NCBI GenBank assembly: GCA_010093515.1
Contig: MU001683.1
Location: 772,982-836,981, forward strand
Direction of reading: 5' to 3'
Length of the DNA: 64,000 bases
From: Lineolata rhizophorae
Taxonomy: Eukaryota; Ascomycota; Dothideomycetes; Lineolatales; Lineolataceae
The notes beneath the pieces are model-generated. The model saw only the letters and a list, made by a program, of their open reading frames with translations. It had not been told where the DNA came from and searched no databases. How positions within the stretch are numbered: position 1 is the stretch's first letter; each line of letters opens with the position of its first letter. The translations under genes and the position numbers were made by a program. This document shows, piece by piece, positions 19,601 to 28,500 of the stretch.

Positions 19601-22096
19601 GCACAGGAACCAATTACAAAAAACGATGACAGCGAAGAACTTGAAGACCAAAAGGATGCCGTTGACATGGCTGATCGGGACATGGAGGGCGAGCTTGGGG
19701 ATGCATCTGAAAAAGAGAGTGACGATGGTTCTACATCCGGAAATGATGATGAGGATGCAATGGACGAACAAGTTGGAGATGTGGATGATCTAGGCCCATC
19801 GACAGTCGACGAGAAGATGTGGGATGGCGAGCGAGATGAAACAAACAAGGAGAAAGAAGATAAGAAACAGCATGGAATGAAAGACGACGAGAGAACTGCT
19901 GGAAAGGAACAAGGTGGTGCAGAAAAGGATGAGCAAGAAGAAGCCCAAGGCGAGCAAGCCGAGGGCGATGAAGAAAGTGACAAAGAAATGGAACCTGAAA
20001 TGATGGGGCGGGAGACGGAGAGGATGGATCCATTTGCAAAGGAAGAAGAGACACTTGACTTGCCCGAAGACTTAGAAATGGATGAAAAAGATGACCGCGA
20101 TGACGACTCTTTGTCTGATCCAATGGACGGAGACGAGTTCAACAATGAACAGCCGGCTGATGATGCCGCTTCGCCAGAAGTCAATGAAGATGGCGAGGTT
20201 GGTGATGAACCTGAAAAGGAGCTTCTCAACACAGAAGGCGGAGAGGAACGAGTTGACTCAGAGCCAGAGAATGAGAGGAAACTGGACGAAGACCACGCCT
20301 CCAGAGAGGAAGAGCAAGAGGCGCGAGTGGAAGAGCGACCCACCGATACCACCGGCAAAGAGCAGGCCACGAGAGATGAGCCAGAAACTAGTGGCCTGGG
20401 GGGCGAGCAAGCTGAAAAGGATGATTCCGCCCAGGTACCTCAAGCGCCTGAAACAACCATTGAAAACATGGACGAAACCGAAGTGCCTCAGGAGGCCCCA
20501 GCGACGGGGTCCGGTGGACAAGAATCGGCCAGTGCCGAGATTTCTCAGAAATCTTCTGCATTACAACCAGACAACGATCGACTTGAACCGGATAACAACG
20601 CCAACGTGCAAACTACCGAGAACAAAGAACTCGGGGATGCCTTAGAAGAATGGCATCAGCGATGGCGCGAAATCAACCAAGCTATCCAGAAGGACAACGC
20701 AGAAGAGCGACCGCAAAACATTGACATGGTCGACGCGGAATTTGAACATCTTCAGAACGAGTCCGAGAAGCCCGACACCCAGGCCTTAGGGACAGCAGAC
20801 ACGAAGGAAGCTATTCCAATGGGCGACGACCAAGGCATGGTGCCGCCGGCACCCCAAGATCAGCAAAAAGATGAGGGCCAAACAGGCATGCGTGAAGACA
20901 GATTGTCGGAACCAGATGCGAATGCCGATACAATGTCCGATATGGAAGATCACGATGGAAATGTGCCTAAAAACGTGGACGAGGATCAACAAAATGTTCT
21001 CGTTGGCAGTCCCAAAGAGAATCTTTCACATAACCAGACATCCGGAGATCAGAATGGTCTTACCCCCGACGAGTCTGTGTCCGATCTAGAAGATGTCGAA
21101 AAACCCCTCTCCGAAATAAGGTTGGACCGCGACGAGGACATAAAAATGGATGAGGTTGCGGAAAGCAACATTGCTGATCCGCACGCTATTTGGGCTTCGT
21201 ACGAATCTCGGATCCTTCATCTTTCCCAAGTGCTTACTTCGCATCTCCGACTCATTCTCGAGCCAACGCAAGCTACAAAATTGCGGGGAGATTTCCGCAC
21301 TGGTAAACGGCTCAACATCAAACGCATTATCCCGTATATAGCGTCCGGCTACAAGCGCGACAAGATATGGCTTCGCCGTTCGGTCCCGTCAAAGCGCGCG
21401 TACCAGATTATGCTTGCTCTAGATGACTCTCGCAGCATGAGTCAACCGTCCACGGTCGAGCTGGCCTTTGAGACCCTCGCTCTCGTGGGGCGCGCGCTAA
21501 CACAGCTTGAAGCTGGCGAGCTAAGTGTCGTGCGATTTGGAGAAAACGTCGATATCGCGCATGATTTTGCAACGCCCTGGGGCAGCGAAGCAGGTGCAAG
21601 ACTTCTCCCACAATTCCGCTTCGAGCAAGGCAAGACGGACGTGAAGAAGCTGATGAGCGAGGCCATCTCGCAATTTACTCAAGCGAGGACGCGCGCGCAA
21701 GGAAAGGCTACAGAGCTCTGGCAACTTATGCTCGTCATCAGCGACGGCTTATGCGACGATCATGAATCGATCAAGCGTTTGGTCCGGCAAGCTCAGGAGG
21801 AGCGCATCATGGTTGTCTTCATTGTTGTCGATGCTGGCGGCAGACCTGGAGCTTCGTCAACGAGCGGCGGCGACGGCAGATCTGCTCGGTCGGAGAAGGT
21901 ACAGAGCATTTTGGATCTTCAGACGGCGGAGTTTGGCAAGGACGATCGCGGCGAGATGAAACTGGTTCGCCGAAAATATCTCGACACGTTTCCTTTCCGG
22001 TGGTATCTCATTGTTCGGGACGTCAAGGAGTTGCCGGGTGTGCTGGCGCAGGCTCTAAGGCAATGGTTTGCTGAGGTGGCTGAATCGGCTGGCTAG
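7694..22096 (+). CDS. MDN1: Midasin, AAA ATPase of 60S ribosome assembly
   Basis: Midasin (Rea1/Mdn1) is a dynein-like AAA protein that removes assembly factors (Ytm1, Rsa4) from pre-60S particles in nucleolus and nucleoplasm. The open frame is 4800 codons, about 4784 aa if the 48-nt in-frame intron at 15425-15472 is spliced. Six Walker A loops are visible: GLAGAGKSS (~317), GETGTGKTT (~654), GPTSSGKTS (~1097), GETGCGKTT (~1392), GNPGVGKTT (~1776) and GPSGSGKSA (~2087). Walker B segments include LLDEINLAAADTLEAL, VLDELNLAPSDVLEAL and LLDEMNLASQSVLEGL. AAA1 (LIEDLDRAP) and AAA6 (LVLDNANLCSSSVLDRL) lack the standard DE pair, as is usual in this family. A linker of ~1700 residues precedes an Asp/Glu-rich region (about 3930-4490). 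The C-terminal MIDAS domain carries the metal motif DDSRSMS (~4577). Size and domain order are those of the family. Confidence 0.98.
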   Translation: MDLTRAMQRLLRAAPASQIPPDLVQRPGTNAEFLARVATAALEPGFTDALVQHLRPILADTCARWVELVASNSDINAKIKVVAAFGRVLPFAAYLGEYADETLERIGEEHWYGVLGLASHGNRELHEEELRELLLGVFRLLLLDGRAFGRFVRPAELRGLFGHSSGVLRYLAIRIFCLYMHASDSAMESMIETYIADDSLRGLWEGRMIDYRFLALWEEKRLRNMNKALEEPTESDANQEISEDDISRTVQRRLITSADLHPLTCDVHGILLPRVSFPPEIAPNSAAFSLIPTPTTISNLRALATALLTPSPLLLSGLAGAGKSSLIPYLASHLNKASSLLILHLNEQSDAKMLLGMYASGPSPGSFVWQPGVLTTAVRQGRWVLIEDLDRAPAEVLALLAPLVERGELVLPGREERVRAARGFRLLATVRAMVKVGGEVWVPGGNMVGRRLWREVRVEMLPEEELGLIVGEKYPRVAQLVSAVMMAYKKVQEALSRKGVEGGARGGTIRSVSSRDLFKWARRIERVLTDREGFSEAHLDAIFLEGVDCFASALPDGPVRDEVVARVAEELHVDPARKRFLLSSRDIGVDVPGGKSSKQSVAQIGRALIRHEGLARTGATNAGLKPFARNPRTLELLEQVAVGVAMREPILLVGETGTGKTTAVQHVAELLGKRLAVFNLSQQSESSDLLGGFKPVTPRSLVTPMQDEFDQLFGSTFSARRNEKFREVLGKCLASGKWRRVCVLWREALRMVEEGMKVERGSPMAAAAEQEGGEKPAKRRKVETLPKEFPRERWEKFKDDLTVLESHLANGSEGFAFSFVEGSIVKAVRNGDWVLLDEINLAAADTLEALASLFPGDVASTPPSLLLTESGSVDRVEAHPDFRIFAAMNPATDVGKRDLPQGIRSRFTEIYVESPDRDQKSLQSIVQTYLPHSAVAINPAVVADVANLHIEIQKLSDYNMLVDGAGQKPHFSLRTLTRTLTFAREIAPLCSLRRALLEGFHMSYLTFLDKVSSGTVVPLIRQHLFGRHKNAAADLKRSLRKPDDGAEYAQEGKQWIRKGAYEVEPQQDYIITPFVRQNLDNLLRAISTRRFPILLQGPTSSGKTSMIEYLAKVSGNKFVRINNHEHTDLQEYLGSYVSGTDGKLRFQEGILVQALRQGHWIVLDELNLAPSDVLEALNRLLDDNRELLIPETQEVVRPHRDFILFATQNPAGLYGGRKVLSRAFRNRFLELHFDDIPVDELGEILHRATRIPESWSRRIVDVYRELSLLRQEDRIFEQRSFATLRDLFRWARRGSETVHELAVDGYMLLAERVRKAEERDKVREVIEAVMSRKGPTVRIDVAELYDRDKAPAIGNYEQNAKSKAVVWTRAMRRLYVLVERALRHNEPVLLVGETGCGKTTVCQMLADACRKELFVVNAHQNTETGDLIGAQRPVRNRAGVERELRAVLLECLRGVKMEMAELEESTTEQLVKAFEGLEKDVKERLSSEAREEIHRLRVKSAALFEWTDGSLVHAMKTGQFFLLDEISLADDSVLERLNSVLESQRTLLLAEKGVADSFVVALNGFQFLATMNPGGDYGKRELSPALRNRFTEIWVPALSDAEDVLEIVRETLAPFASGYAETIVAFAQWFVERFNTSAASSLSARDALAWVEFVNTCGADDPVYGVVQGAAMVFMDALGANPAALLSVAHTGIEEHRTACLARLSELLGRDVASMYFEQPEVVSLDDSVRIGRFGFGFAGQPTNDASFTFAAPTTRINAMRVLRALQIPKSVLLEGNPGVGKTTLVISLAAAIGKPLSRINLSEQTDLMDLFGSDVPVEGAAAGVFAWHDAPFLTAMKRGHWVLLDEMNLASQSVLEGLNACLDHRGEVYVAELDQTFKRHPEFRIFAAQNPHSQGGGRKGLPASFVNRFTVVYADVLGTGDLMHICRQSFPGFDEEALGVLIQFVDALDEVVVKKRRIGHDGAPWEFNVRDVLRMLQLSSSNEGLLKSLNAARAFFDTVFAHRFRSEDEQAFVRDLFNTSRGVLPDACYYHNLGPGSYQVGCALLERHNPSSAEEGVGATLRITRLPILESMMLCVQMKWPVILCGPSGSGKSALINQLSTTLNKEIITLSLNPDMDATDLVGGYEQVDPSRQAQHFLRTVRHFAREQVLDLAARGSMGHAAEQGDTLGSLLQLETLGRTASANGDVLSLIVQLLEAFKLNSPHLSALVDDGRALMQNASVTIDKARFEWVDGVIIRALEEGHWLVLDNANLCSSSVLDRLNSLLEPNGKLLINEHTTGDGQARVVIPHPDFRVFLTVDPKFGELSRAMRNRAVELYVGIEGSGAKHTTTEFPALSRESFVYRYRHFDLVSEENTVPFAFDHLARTDVEVFGRFYEQVSAGLLEFGKPALDQFSNEYQVWSRAPQEWKSKLEWYQKSISDDLNSATDFAVVQPLDPLINEHAASVVRSSTATALAAGLDNWRQIVAMENLIGRSDFSRISKRSSHMLQQLWETMRALPPTASIALWKCREIWRLLLERENTDKGTGSSKNSTLLMLCEKSERELTGNANAVEDPTGFAMSYIWRCFLTSSDGDMREVRFSKCSCWIKADTAKDAAIKIFKYEFDTLAQYLNQARSKSSLDLSFMKTIARNPNSSCNAVRENLHLSLASRLADTSAVPLARIEDLTLELRALGKSLALGSAVLCSDQMAVLESIRRSMAETLVLLQKTDAVKYVFDYFFGVPLENGNLDVNSVADSWVRLAVGFLVLYLPRDIWDPYEECMTKRELHFRTLRRLEDLLKSLQIFETSFTANNTSMRIRMAESSILQLGDAPSLPPDVASVSRPSVSKLHVIQEPFKAVRQIIDGLQNGSASSGVLEHNVNSAVRFLMADGLLDYRDITEPVVGMLQCLRIGWTLKSRARTGMDPTGKVLNFIKDTTPLMGLSHRMEWEDEFSRPQRSIELVKKTPSLRWHLLEALSLCRAIEDHKVPTFGERHLTESIFEEFYAEWSSILKLEQAKAAENSGLYRYRGSHNDENETEEKVFADMFPSFEGSDKPDDDPASGQEMTPQALAVKVANMHRKIYLDHALPTEQVRTLLDGAFNTIGSFHIEGAAPPLSQMTISDCLPTLLLKIQQQSQLLSPAATEDNSVGHQDFYFNPNVSEARSLVALTRKVQRKFQELVQKYPEFVTISDVLVICNEILAFRHTEPVAKFLTKTEKLLLAIHEWQRVTRKEDSAADVYDNVTQVLVRWRKLELGAWARLFDAEVAKCRDEAKGWWFIAYENIVHNTGVLGQEGVDMTTFSTELLRTLSSFLASTVLGQFHERLCLLRQFQQHLAMRTVDNTAFASVVPALSNFIGFYERYEHPVAERLARERRSLEREMNDILRLASWKDTNIESLRQSAKSSHLKLFKLVRKYRDILSQPFEVVSQEGLPDVPELERQEIVFSQASYLNLESATDHSTALQALERLVQDWENLPTRFRNPQMTASIMKTKAKFNTASVDGSAYIDYFLSNIERSMTELRKATPSVLTEENHATVQHLKGQKRKLFADALKGLRQMGFKSNVGIDVLQRQESIPTVLASLPMLPNLPLMTDTGVDMDYHLAKALDIMTLVRQLSRDHSPDLSSAEVGRSISLLESILQTAIQQRHTLSEAYNNIKDLEVEMERLYNVSHSPRDQFALLTAPVISESLNTAEIKLRWIAVIARVGADIISSQSQLGDFDSSLIVDSLRGKANEFDALIGEVVSLPRLFGGLITSRHKECARKIEESIECLRLNITSWCAEHPDLACILNQIAPWIRPLRVDADAVMKTQNGDCQSLKPKAFELVDQILGSVQDIAKALTTIPTSVDDPSWLLSESRALSSTLSSLHMPHILTSLRAVLGLVESSSNDDNLRGASALLSFLWPVFDQYRTVVLTVFQKFSQVLYSTCRMSHRLSKAFSVIGKDGFCAPHEESTTGTDGQTEKLEGGTGLGEGEGAEDISKDVGDDEDLGDLAQEPITKNDDSEELEDQKDAVDMADRDMEGELGDASEKESDDGSTSGNDDEDAMDEQVGDVDDLGPSTVDEKMWDGERDETNKEKEDKKQHGMKDDERTAGKEQGGAEKDEQEEAQGEQAEGDEESDKEMEPEMMGRETERMDPFAKEEETLDLPEDLEMDEKDDRDDDSLSDPMDGDEFNNEQPADDAASPEVNEDGEVGDEPEKELLNTEGGEERVDSEPENERKLDEDHASREEEQEARVEERPTDTTGKEQATRDEPETSGLGGEQAEKDDSAQVPQAPETTIENMDETEVPQEAPATGSGGQESASAEISQKSSALQPDNDRLEPDNNANVQTTENKELGDALEEWHQRWREINQAIQKDNAEERPQNIDMVDAEFEHLQNESEKPDTQALGTADTKEAIPMGDDQGMVPPAPQDQQKDEGQTGMREDRLSEPDANADTMSDMEDHDGNVPKNVDEDQQNVLVGSPKENLSHNQTSGDQNGLTPDESVSDLEDVEKPLSEIRLDRDEDIKMDEVAESNIADPHAIWASYESRILHLSQVLTSHLRLILEPTQATKLRGDFRTGKRLNIKRIIPYIASGYKRDKIWLRRSVPSKRAYQIMLALDDSRSMSQPSTVELAFETLALVGRALTQLEAGELSVVRFGENVDIAHDFATPWGSEAGARLLPQFRFEQGKTDVKKLMSEAISQFTQARTRAQGKATELWQLMLVISDGLCDDHESIKRLVRQAQEERIMVVFIVVDAGGRPGASSTSGGDGRSARSEKVQSILDLQTAEFGKDDRGEMKLVRRKYLDTFPFRWYLIVRDVKELPGVLAQALRQWFAEVAESAG
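15425..15472 (+). other. Probable 48-nt in-frame intron inside MDN1
   Basis: The open frame runs straight through this segment, yet it has a strong donor (GTACGT), a branch motif CTGAC at 15459-15463 and an acceptor GCAAAG at the end. It falls exactly between codons (R-E | D-A) and is a multiple of three without a stop. It would encode a 16-residue insert (VRFSKCSCWIKADTAK) of odd composition in the middle of the linker. I infer it is normally spliced. Confidence 0.72.
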
Positions 22097-22907
22097 AAGA
22101 GTTATAGAGTTGGTTTTGGCATCTTGTAGCCATTCGTTTTGGCATATGTATTTGTAAAGCTTTTGGAGTTGGCATTCAAACATGAATAGACCGGCATCAT
22201 AGTTGTCCGAGGCCGAGGTTAGTCAACCCATGTTTCATTTTCTAGGCGAGATGAGCGCTAGTTTTTGGTTCAAGTGCATTCTCTCTGGCTTTAGTTTGTT
22301 TTGTGTCCTTCCATTACTAGCGCCCGGACCCGGAAGGATTATAAATCGGACTGTTATTCTGCACTTCATCTACTGCGAAGCTTGGAGTCAGAATTCCAAA
22401 GCCCGCCTTGGCTCAAAATGTACATCCGTAACAAATTAGCTGCTTAGGAGTGCTTTATTTATCCCGTGACAGGAGGGACTGGAAGGGGGTATGTGGTAGA
22501 CGCAGAATAATGTGGCCTATCTAGGAGCCATATGCGCAGGTGCAGAGGATGGTGGGGATATGATGTTGAAGGTGACCCTTTCAGTTGAAGGTGGAGAATT
22601 GCCAGGGTGTGGAAGCAGAGATGTGATCATGTAGTTCAGTTGAATGGCAAGACTTTGCTTCCTATACCTCCATGGCGTAATTTCGTTTTGGACCTCGTTC
22701 TCTCGTTTTACCATTTTGACCGTGATTTCTATGTGGCATTCAAATTCCACCCACAAGATGCAAGACTAGGAGATACGTATCCGTCTAGCTCAAGAGTTTA
22801 CGATGACTTTTGCATTTTGTTAATAATAAACCTATGGGCATTCAGTGCTAGTACGTCCCGGCATTCACTATCAAGCGCTCGCAGCTGACATTGGACTCAT
22901 CCACAAT
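22097..22907. other. Convergent 3' flank between MDN1 and twinfilin
   Basis: These 811 bases hold no supported gene. Base composition drops to AT-rich, with T-rich stretches suited to the two converging 3' ends. Short open frames here have no protein-like character. Confidence 0.4.
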
Positions 22908-24164
22908 CTACCTCCTGCCAGGCCGTTTCGGTTTGGCAAACCCAGTTTTAGTCTCCTGTCTTGGTTGGAATTCCTCCTGAATAGTCTCGGCGCTGATTTC
23001 GTCTGGCGTAGATGCTTCAAGCTAGTCTTGAAATTAGCAACTGTAATGTCATATCTCTGGATTCACCGTTCCCTAGGCCAATGCAAGAGAGTAAGGGACT
23101 GCTGCTACGTACCTTCTTAGCCACTGCTACTCCACTCTCCGTCTCCGCAAGTGAGAGTACTCCGCGACGACTTGATGCGTAGAGCATGCGCTCCTTTATG
23201 CTAGAGCTTGAGGGACACGTGTATATAAATATTACGGCGGACACGGGTGAGAGCGACTCTGGTGGCGTATATACGTGCTTGTAGAAGGTGTATCGCGGTT
23301 CTGCGGACGAGATTGAGGTTGGGAGCTGCGCAAGCGCGATGCTCGACGGCACATCCGGAACGAGCTCGATTGATTCCGTGGGAACGTTGATTTTCTGCCA
23401 CCATTGTCAGTCCGACGAGCGTCTTCGCGATCTGACAAGAATCTGCTAGCCCGCTCTCGATTAAACATACCAACTGCACGGTAGCTCCGCCGCCTGTGCC
23501 TTCACCTGCCAACTCGCTCAACCTCTCCACCACTCCCTCTCCCACATTAATCTCCACCCTCCCCGCCGAGTAGCCCCTCCGGACGCCCGTGCCCGCACTC
23601 TCGCTCGCCTCCGCCTCCCGCAGCCCTTCCAAGTCCTTCTCCTCGCTCGTCAGCGGCTTCTCCGCCGCCTCGCTCGCCTCGTGCGCCGCCCACCCCGCTG
23701 GCGTCAGCTCGGCCGCGCTCGTCGCGAAGACGCCGCCGCCGCCGACGAAGTTCTCCGAGCCCAGCTCCCGGGTCAGCGTGAGCCGCGTCGACGCGAAGAG
23801 CATCTTGGCGCGCACGGGCGCCGCGTCGGGCACGTAGGTGATGGGGATGAGGTTCGGGGCTTCGGCCGACGTGGGCGCGGCGTCTTGCCGCGCGAGGACG
23901 TACAGCGGCGCGTCCGGCTTGAGGTGTGGGGCGAGCGCGGAGAGGACGGAGGAGAAGGACGGGCCGGCGCTGGGGAGCGTCGTTTGCGGGACGAGTTGCT
24001 CGTCGGAGATCGTGACGAGGAGGGCGGAGAGGGAGGGGTCGGAGAGGAAGGTGAGGAAGGTGGAGCGGAGCTCCTCGGAGGCTGGGGAGACGGGTGAGGT
24101 TATTCGGTATAGTGAAGTAGGGACTGTAGGTTGCGGAGCTCGTACCTGATATTCCGGATTGCAT
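22908..24164 (-). CDS. TWF1: Twinfilin (two ADF-H domains)
   Basis: Twinfilin binds actin monomers and caps filament ends; it acts at cortical actin patches. The model is complement(join(22908..23021,23113..23394,23471..24081,24146..24164)), 341 aa, the family's usual length. Exon 1 is only 19 nt and encodes MQSGIS; joining it to exon 2 gives ISASEELRSTFLTF, the start of the first ADF-H domain. Conserved segments are MLFASTRLTLTRELGSENF near the end of the first domain and ERMLYASSRRGVL in the second. The final exon ends in the typical basic tail FAKPKRPGRR. All four exons close in frame with donors GTACGA, GTATGT and GTACGT. The interdomain region is rich in Glu and Ala. It is convergent with MDN1; its promoter lies in the AT-rich gap to the right. 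Confidence 0.95.
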
Positions 24165-25542
24165 GCCTAGACCGTAACGTGAAGTCGGAGTGATAGAAGT
24201 GTGGAACGTGCGAATGTGATTGTATGCGCAACGACGGGATCGTAGCAGCAGCACCGGCACAGCAGCGGGGCAAGTCGTGGCGAGTAGGGGCTAAACGTGC
24301 CCCGCCTCCGTCTAGTGCTGAAACATTGAGCACTGTGGACTGGACGATTGAGAATATAGTTTAATATATTTGTGTTTTTGTTTTATTTCTCTTTTATATT
24401 GTTTGTTTAATCAGTCTAAACAAGATTTTGCTGTATGTAGCACATAACAATCGGGCATTTCGGAATAATCGGCGCTACCAAGTTTGGATATGTTCTATAC
24501 AACTCAGAAGTAAATTGGAATTCTGAGTTGAGCATCGTCTGTTTTGCTCATTCTACCGCTTTTAAGGGTACACACACATGCTCTCTGGACTGCCTATTGA
24601 ACTCTATGTAGTAGATATAGTCTACTCGTCTACACAAGTAGGCTAAACTAAAATCAACCCCTTCTGTTCCAGCCGTAGCCGCGTATGCCTGTACGTCAAA
24701 AGCTACCATTTAACCAATGCAGCTCCTCGCCGCAACATAGTTTTCTCGTTTAGTAGCTATAAACAACGTGAGGGACTTACTTGAAGGAATAAATATATAA
24801 CAAGGCAAGCTCTACTATTCTCTATTGGTACGGTGAACCGTCGCTAAAAGAAATAGATTTCATGACATCTTCTATCGGGCTATGGAAGAGTTCTGCACGG
24901 CAGTTCGAATTCGCCGTTTTCAAAGCGATGCAATATGCGAGTGATCGCGCCCAAAACTAACAACCTCAAGTTACAATGGTCCGCAATTGCAATTAGGAGT
25001 TCCATTTTGGAAATGTAATGCCTGCGAGTCGACGGCATGTCGGCCTCGGCTTGATGGTTCCAACCCGAATCGCAGCAACTAGTGACCGGCAAGGTTCGAA
25101 ACAGGCCACAGGAGCACCTCAGCCTCGTCGCTTCGGCCTCGGCGAAAGCGCTGGGTCTTACACTGGAATCCTTCCCTCACTAACGCCGGCGCGGCGTACG
25201 TTCAAACCCGCACGGTGGGGCCGCAGCGGCAAAGAGGAGGAATTATCGCCGTCGGAGGGAACTTGGTACTTTAGCTTCTCCCTTCTCGGCTTTGGGTGGC
25301 ACTTGGTCGACGCGGGCTGCGATTATTCTGGCCTCAAGCCCGCGTTTAATTGATCTCCTTAGTACTATTTTCCGCATCGGATACTCTAAATCAAGGACCG
25401 AGCTTTTTCATCAATGTATCCAAACAACATGACCACATGAAGCTAGGCTAGTTTGACCCGAGGCGTTGCCAGTCAGGACAAGCCCATATACGCCCACCGA
25501 ACGCCGCACGATGCAGGGCGAGAACGTCCCCGCCCACGACGC
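24165..25542. other. 1.4-kb gene-free region upstream of twinfilin
   Basis: From about 24350 to 24960 the DNA is AT-rich without protein-like ORFs. It contains a 9-bp perfect inverted repeat (arms 24501-24509 and 24521-24529, 11-base loop). From 25000 to 25330 composition switches abruptly to GC-rich, again without a supported gene. The left part should include the twinfilin promoter and the right end the PIK1 3' region. The abrupt change may reflect an old insertion, but I see no terminal repeats. Confidence 0.4.
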
Positions 25543-28500
25543 TCAATAGATCCCTTGAGTCCTATACTGAAACGTGTCGTATCTATCACCGCTCATCAGC
25601 AACACGGCGCTCACGGGGAAAGCTACAGCAGACGAAGAAAATCCAGGGCATCGACTCACAGCCTCGTATAGTAACTCCCCAGGCTCTTCCCAATCAACTC
25701 CTCCACGAAGCCTTCGGCCTCCTCCCTGCTCAGCTGCAGCACGAACCTGCTCCGCAGCGCGCCCGTCGCCTGCTGCCCGCCGGCCGCGAAGCACGGCATC
25801 CTGCTCTCGCGCCCCATCATCTCGACGAGGCCGACCAGCCTCTCGGCGTCCTTGCGCAGGGCCTGGAACGCCGCCTTGCACAGCCGCTTGAACAGGTTCC
25901 AGGCCGGGGCGCCGACGCCGCCGAGGACGTCGACGTACTCCTGCGTCAGCTTGAACGGCGCGGCCTCGAACCCGACCGAGCCGGGCGAGTTGGACAGCAT
26001 GAAGCCGAAGTCGATGTGCACGATGTGGCCGGCGTTGTCGACGAGGATGTTGCCGTTGTGGCGGTCCTTGAGCTGGAGGACGTACTGGAGGACCGAGTAG
26101 GCGGCGAGGCTGCGGGCGAAGGCGGCCACGGCGGCGGCGTGGGCGTCGCCCTCGGGCTCGCCGAAGCTGCGCTCGAAGTGGTCGCGCAGCGTCGCGACGC
26201 GCCGGCGCGGGTTGCGCCCCGCCGCCACGCTCGCCAGCGTCAGGCTGCGCTTCAGGCTGTGCAGGCTGACCCCGTTCGTGATGGTCTCGATCAGGCCCGA
26301 GCTCTCGCCCGTCACCAGGATCCGCATCCGCTTGACCCACACGCCCACGCCGGCGTCGGCCCAGATCTTGGCGCACACCTCGATCAGCTGGCACGCGAAG
26401 GCCTCCTGCCGCAAGTCCGTGCCCGTCTTCACGATCACCGACACGAGGTCCCAGCCGGGCAGCGTGCCGTACGGCGACGTCCGCCGGATGCGCTCCTTCT
26501 TGGCCGCCCACTCCTCGCCGAAGGTCGCCGCCGACGGGTCGTCGCGGTCGCCGCGGCGCTGCACGCCGCCTGTCTTCTGGTCGTTTTCCATGCGCGCCGC
26601 GCCGGCACCGCCGCGTCGCGGATCCGTCCCGGACGCCACGCCTTCGTCGTCGTAGGACTCGGGCTCGCCTCCGCCACTGCTGGAGCCTCCGTTGCTCGAG
26701 CCGCCGTTGACCGCCGCGGCCGCCGCGGCCGCCGCGTTCGCGTTCGCCATGATGGAATCAAACGTCGGCGCGTTGTTCCCCTCGTCCAGGACGAAGCTCT
26801 GCTCCTCCAAGCTCTGCATGCTCGCGATGATCTTGGCCTTTATGGCCGCGACCTCGACCCTTGGGCGCTTCGAGGAACTCGAGTCCAGCTGGGCCAGCAT
26901 CTGGGCCGCGGTGCGCATGTGCGTCGCCAGCGCCGAGAAGTCCGGCTGGTCGGGCCCCTGCGTCTTGCTGTGCACGGGCAAGGTCATGCGCCGCGGCATC
27001 GGACTGCTCGAGCGGCTTACCTCCATGTCGGACGTGCGAGGCGTGGATAGAGTCGTCATGGAGGAGCTGGTGTTCGCGCCGCTGGAGGAACGGTGCGGGC
27101 CGGGGTTGCTAGCTGTAGCGGCTACGGCGGTAGGAGGTTTGGCGGCGAGATCGGCCGGGCTGTATTGTGTCGATCGCGGCCGCTTCTTCAGAGACAGCAT
27201 CAGTTCATCCTCCAGCGGGTCCTTGAGCAGCGACGAGCTGCCCAGGTCCCCATTGGCCGGCTCGAACACGCTGTCCTGCACGAGCGGATCCGGCTGCTGT
27301 TCCCCAGCTTCTGGCACATGCACGTGATGATCCCGCGGTGCGTCCGTGATGTCAAACAAACGCCTCTTGGGGCCGGCCCCCTTCTCGGCCAGCAGCCTCG
27401 CCAACAACTGCCGGTTGCACTCCGTCTCCGGATCGAAGTCGAAGTCCTCCTTCAGCACCTCCACCATCAACAAGTACGGCACCCTCTCGGCGCTGTTCAG
27501 GCTCGTCGCCTCGGCCGGGTTGAGCCTGACGATGCGATGGTGGCGGCTTCGGCCGGCCGACCCGTCCACCAGCGTCGGCGGGCAGATGGTGGGCACGTCC
27601 ACCTCGGCCGGCAAGTCCTGGGCGATCAGGGCCAGCTCGGCCCGCAGCGCGCTCAGCCGCGCCGCCTTGGGCACCACCACCAGCCGGTTCGACACGTCCT
27701 CGAGCGCGCTCAGGAACTGCGTCTCCGCCCGGAAGTAGTTGGCCCGCAGCATGCGCACCTTCTGCGCGCGCGACAGCGACGACGGCGTCAGCGGCCGCGG
27801 CGCCAGCGGCTGCTGGTGCTGGTGCTGGAGCGCCGACTTGCGCCGCGCCGAAGCCGCCGTGCCGCCGTGGCCCCCGGGCTCGAGGCTCAGCCCCTTGGGC
27901 ACCAGGCCGGCCGTCGCCGGCGGCGTCGGGACGAACGGCGGGCCCGGGCTGCGCGGGCTCCTGGCCTGCATGTCGGGCAGCGAGGACACGCTGGCGCGGC
28001 CTTCGGCCGAGCCGGTCGCGAGCAGCGCCGGCCGATGCGCGACGCCACCGCTCGATGGCACCCTGATGCCGCCGGGCGCGCGGCCCGCGCCGCTGCGGTT
28101 CGACGGCCGCCGCCGCTCGCCGGCCGCCTGCGGCACCCGCGGGGACCGCGCCGCGCTCCCCTGGCCGCCCGCCGGCCGTCCCGGGCGCCCGCTCCTGTCC
28201 TCCGGGTCCGAATACCCGCCCGACGCTTGCCGCGCCGGCTTTCGCGGCCGCGGCGTGTCCGCTCCACTGCCACCGCCGCCGCCGCCGCTGCCGCTGGCTC
28301 GTCCCGCGACCGTGTTGCTCCGGCTGATCTTCGGCGAAGCGGCGCTGCCGTTCTGCGCCACCTCGGAGATCGTTTCCTCGGTGGGGCGGGGCTTGCGGGC
28401 TTGGGCGATGGCGAGCGGGCCGGCGTGGCGCGGGAGGAAGGGCGCGGCAACGCCGGCGAGCACGATGCTGGCGAGCACCGTCACGGGCAGGATGTTCTCC

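Noticed and set aside
19471-20370. 299-codon Ser-rich minus-strand ORF
   Set aside because: It mirrors the acidic region of midasin; antisense of Glu/Asp/Lys codons gives Ser/Phe/Leu runs.
25015-25110. GGTTCGAAAC near 25094 resembling a tRNA B box
   Set aside because: No A box or cloverleaf can be built upstream.
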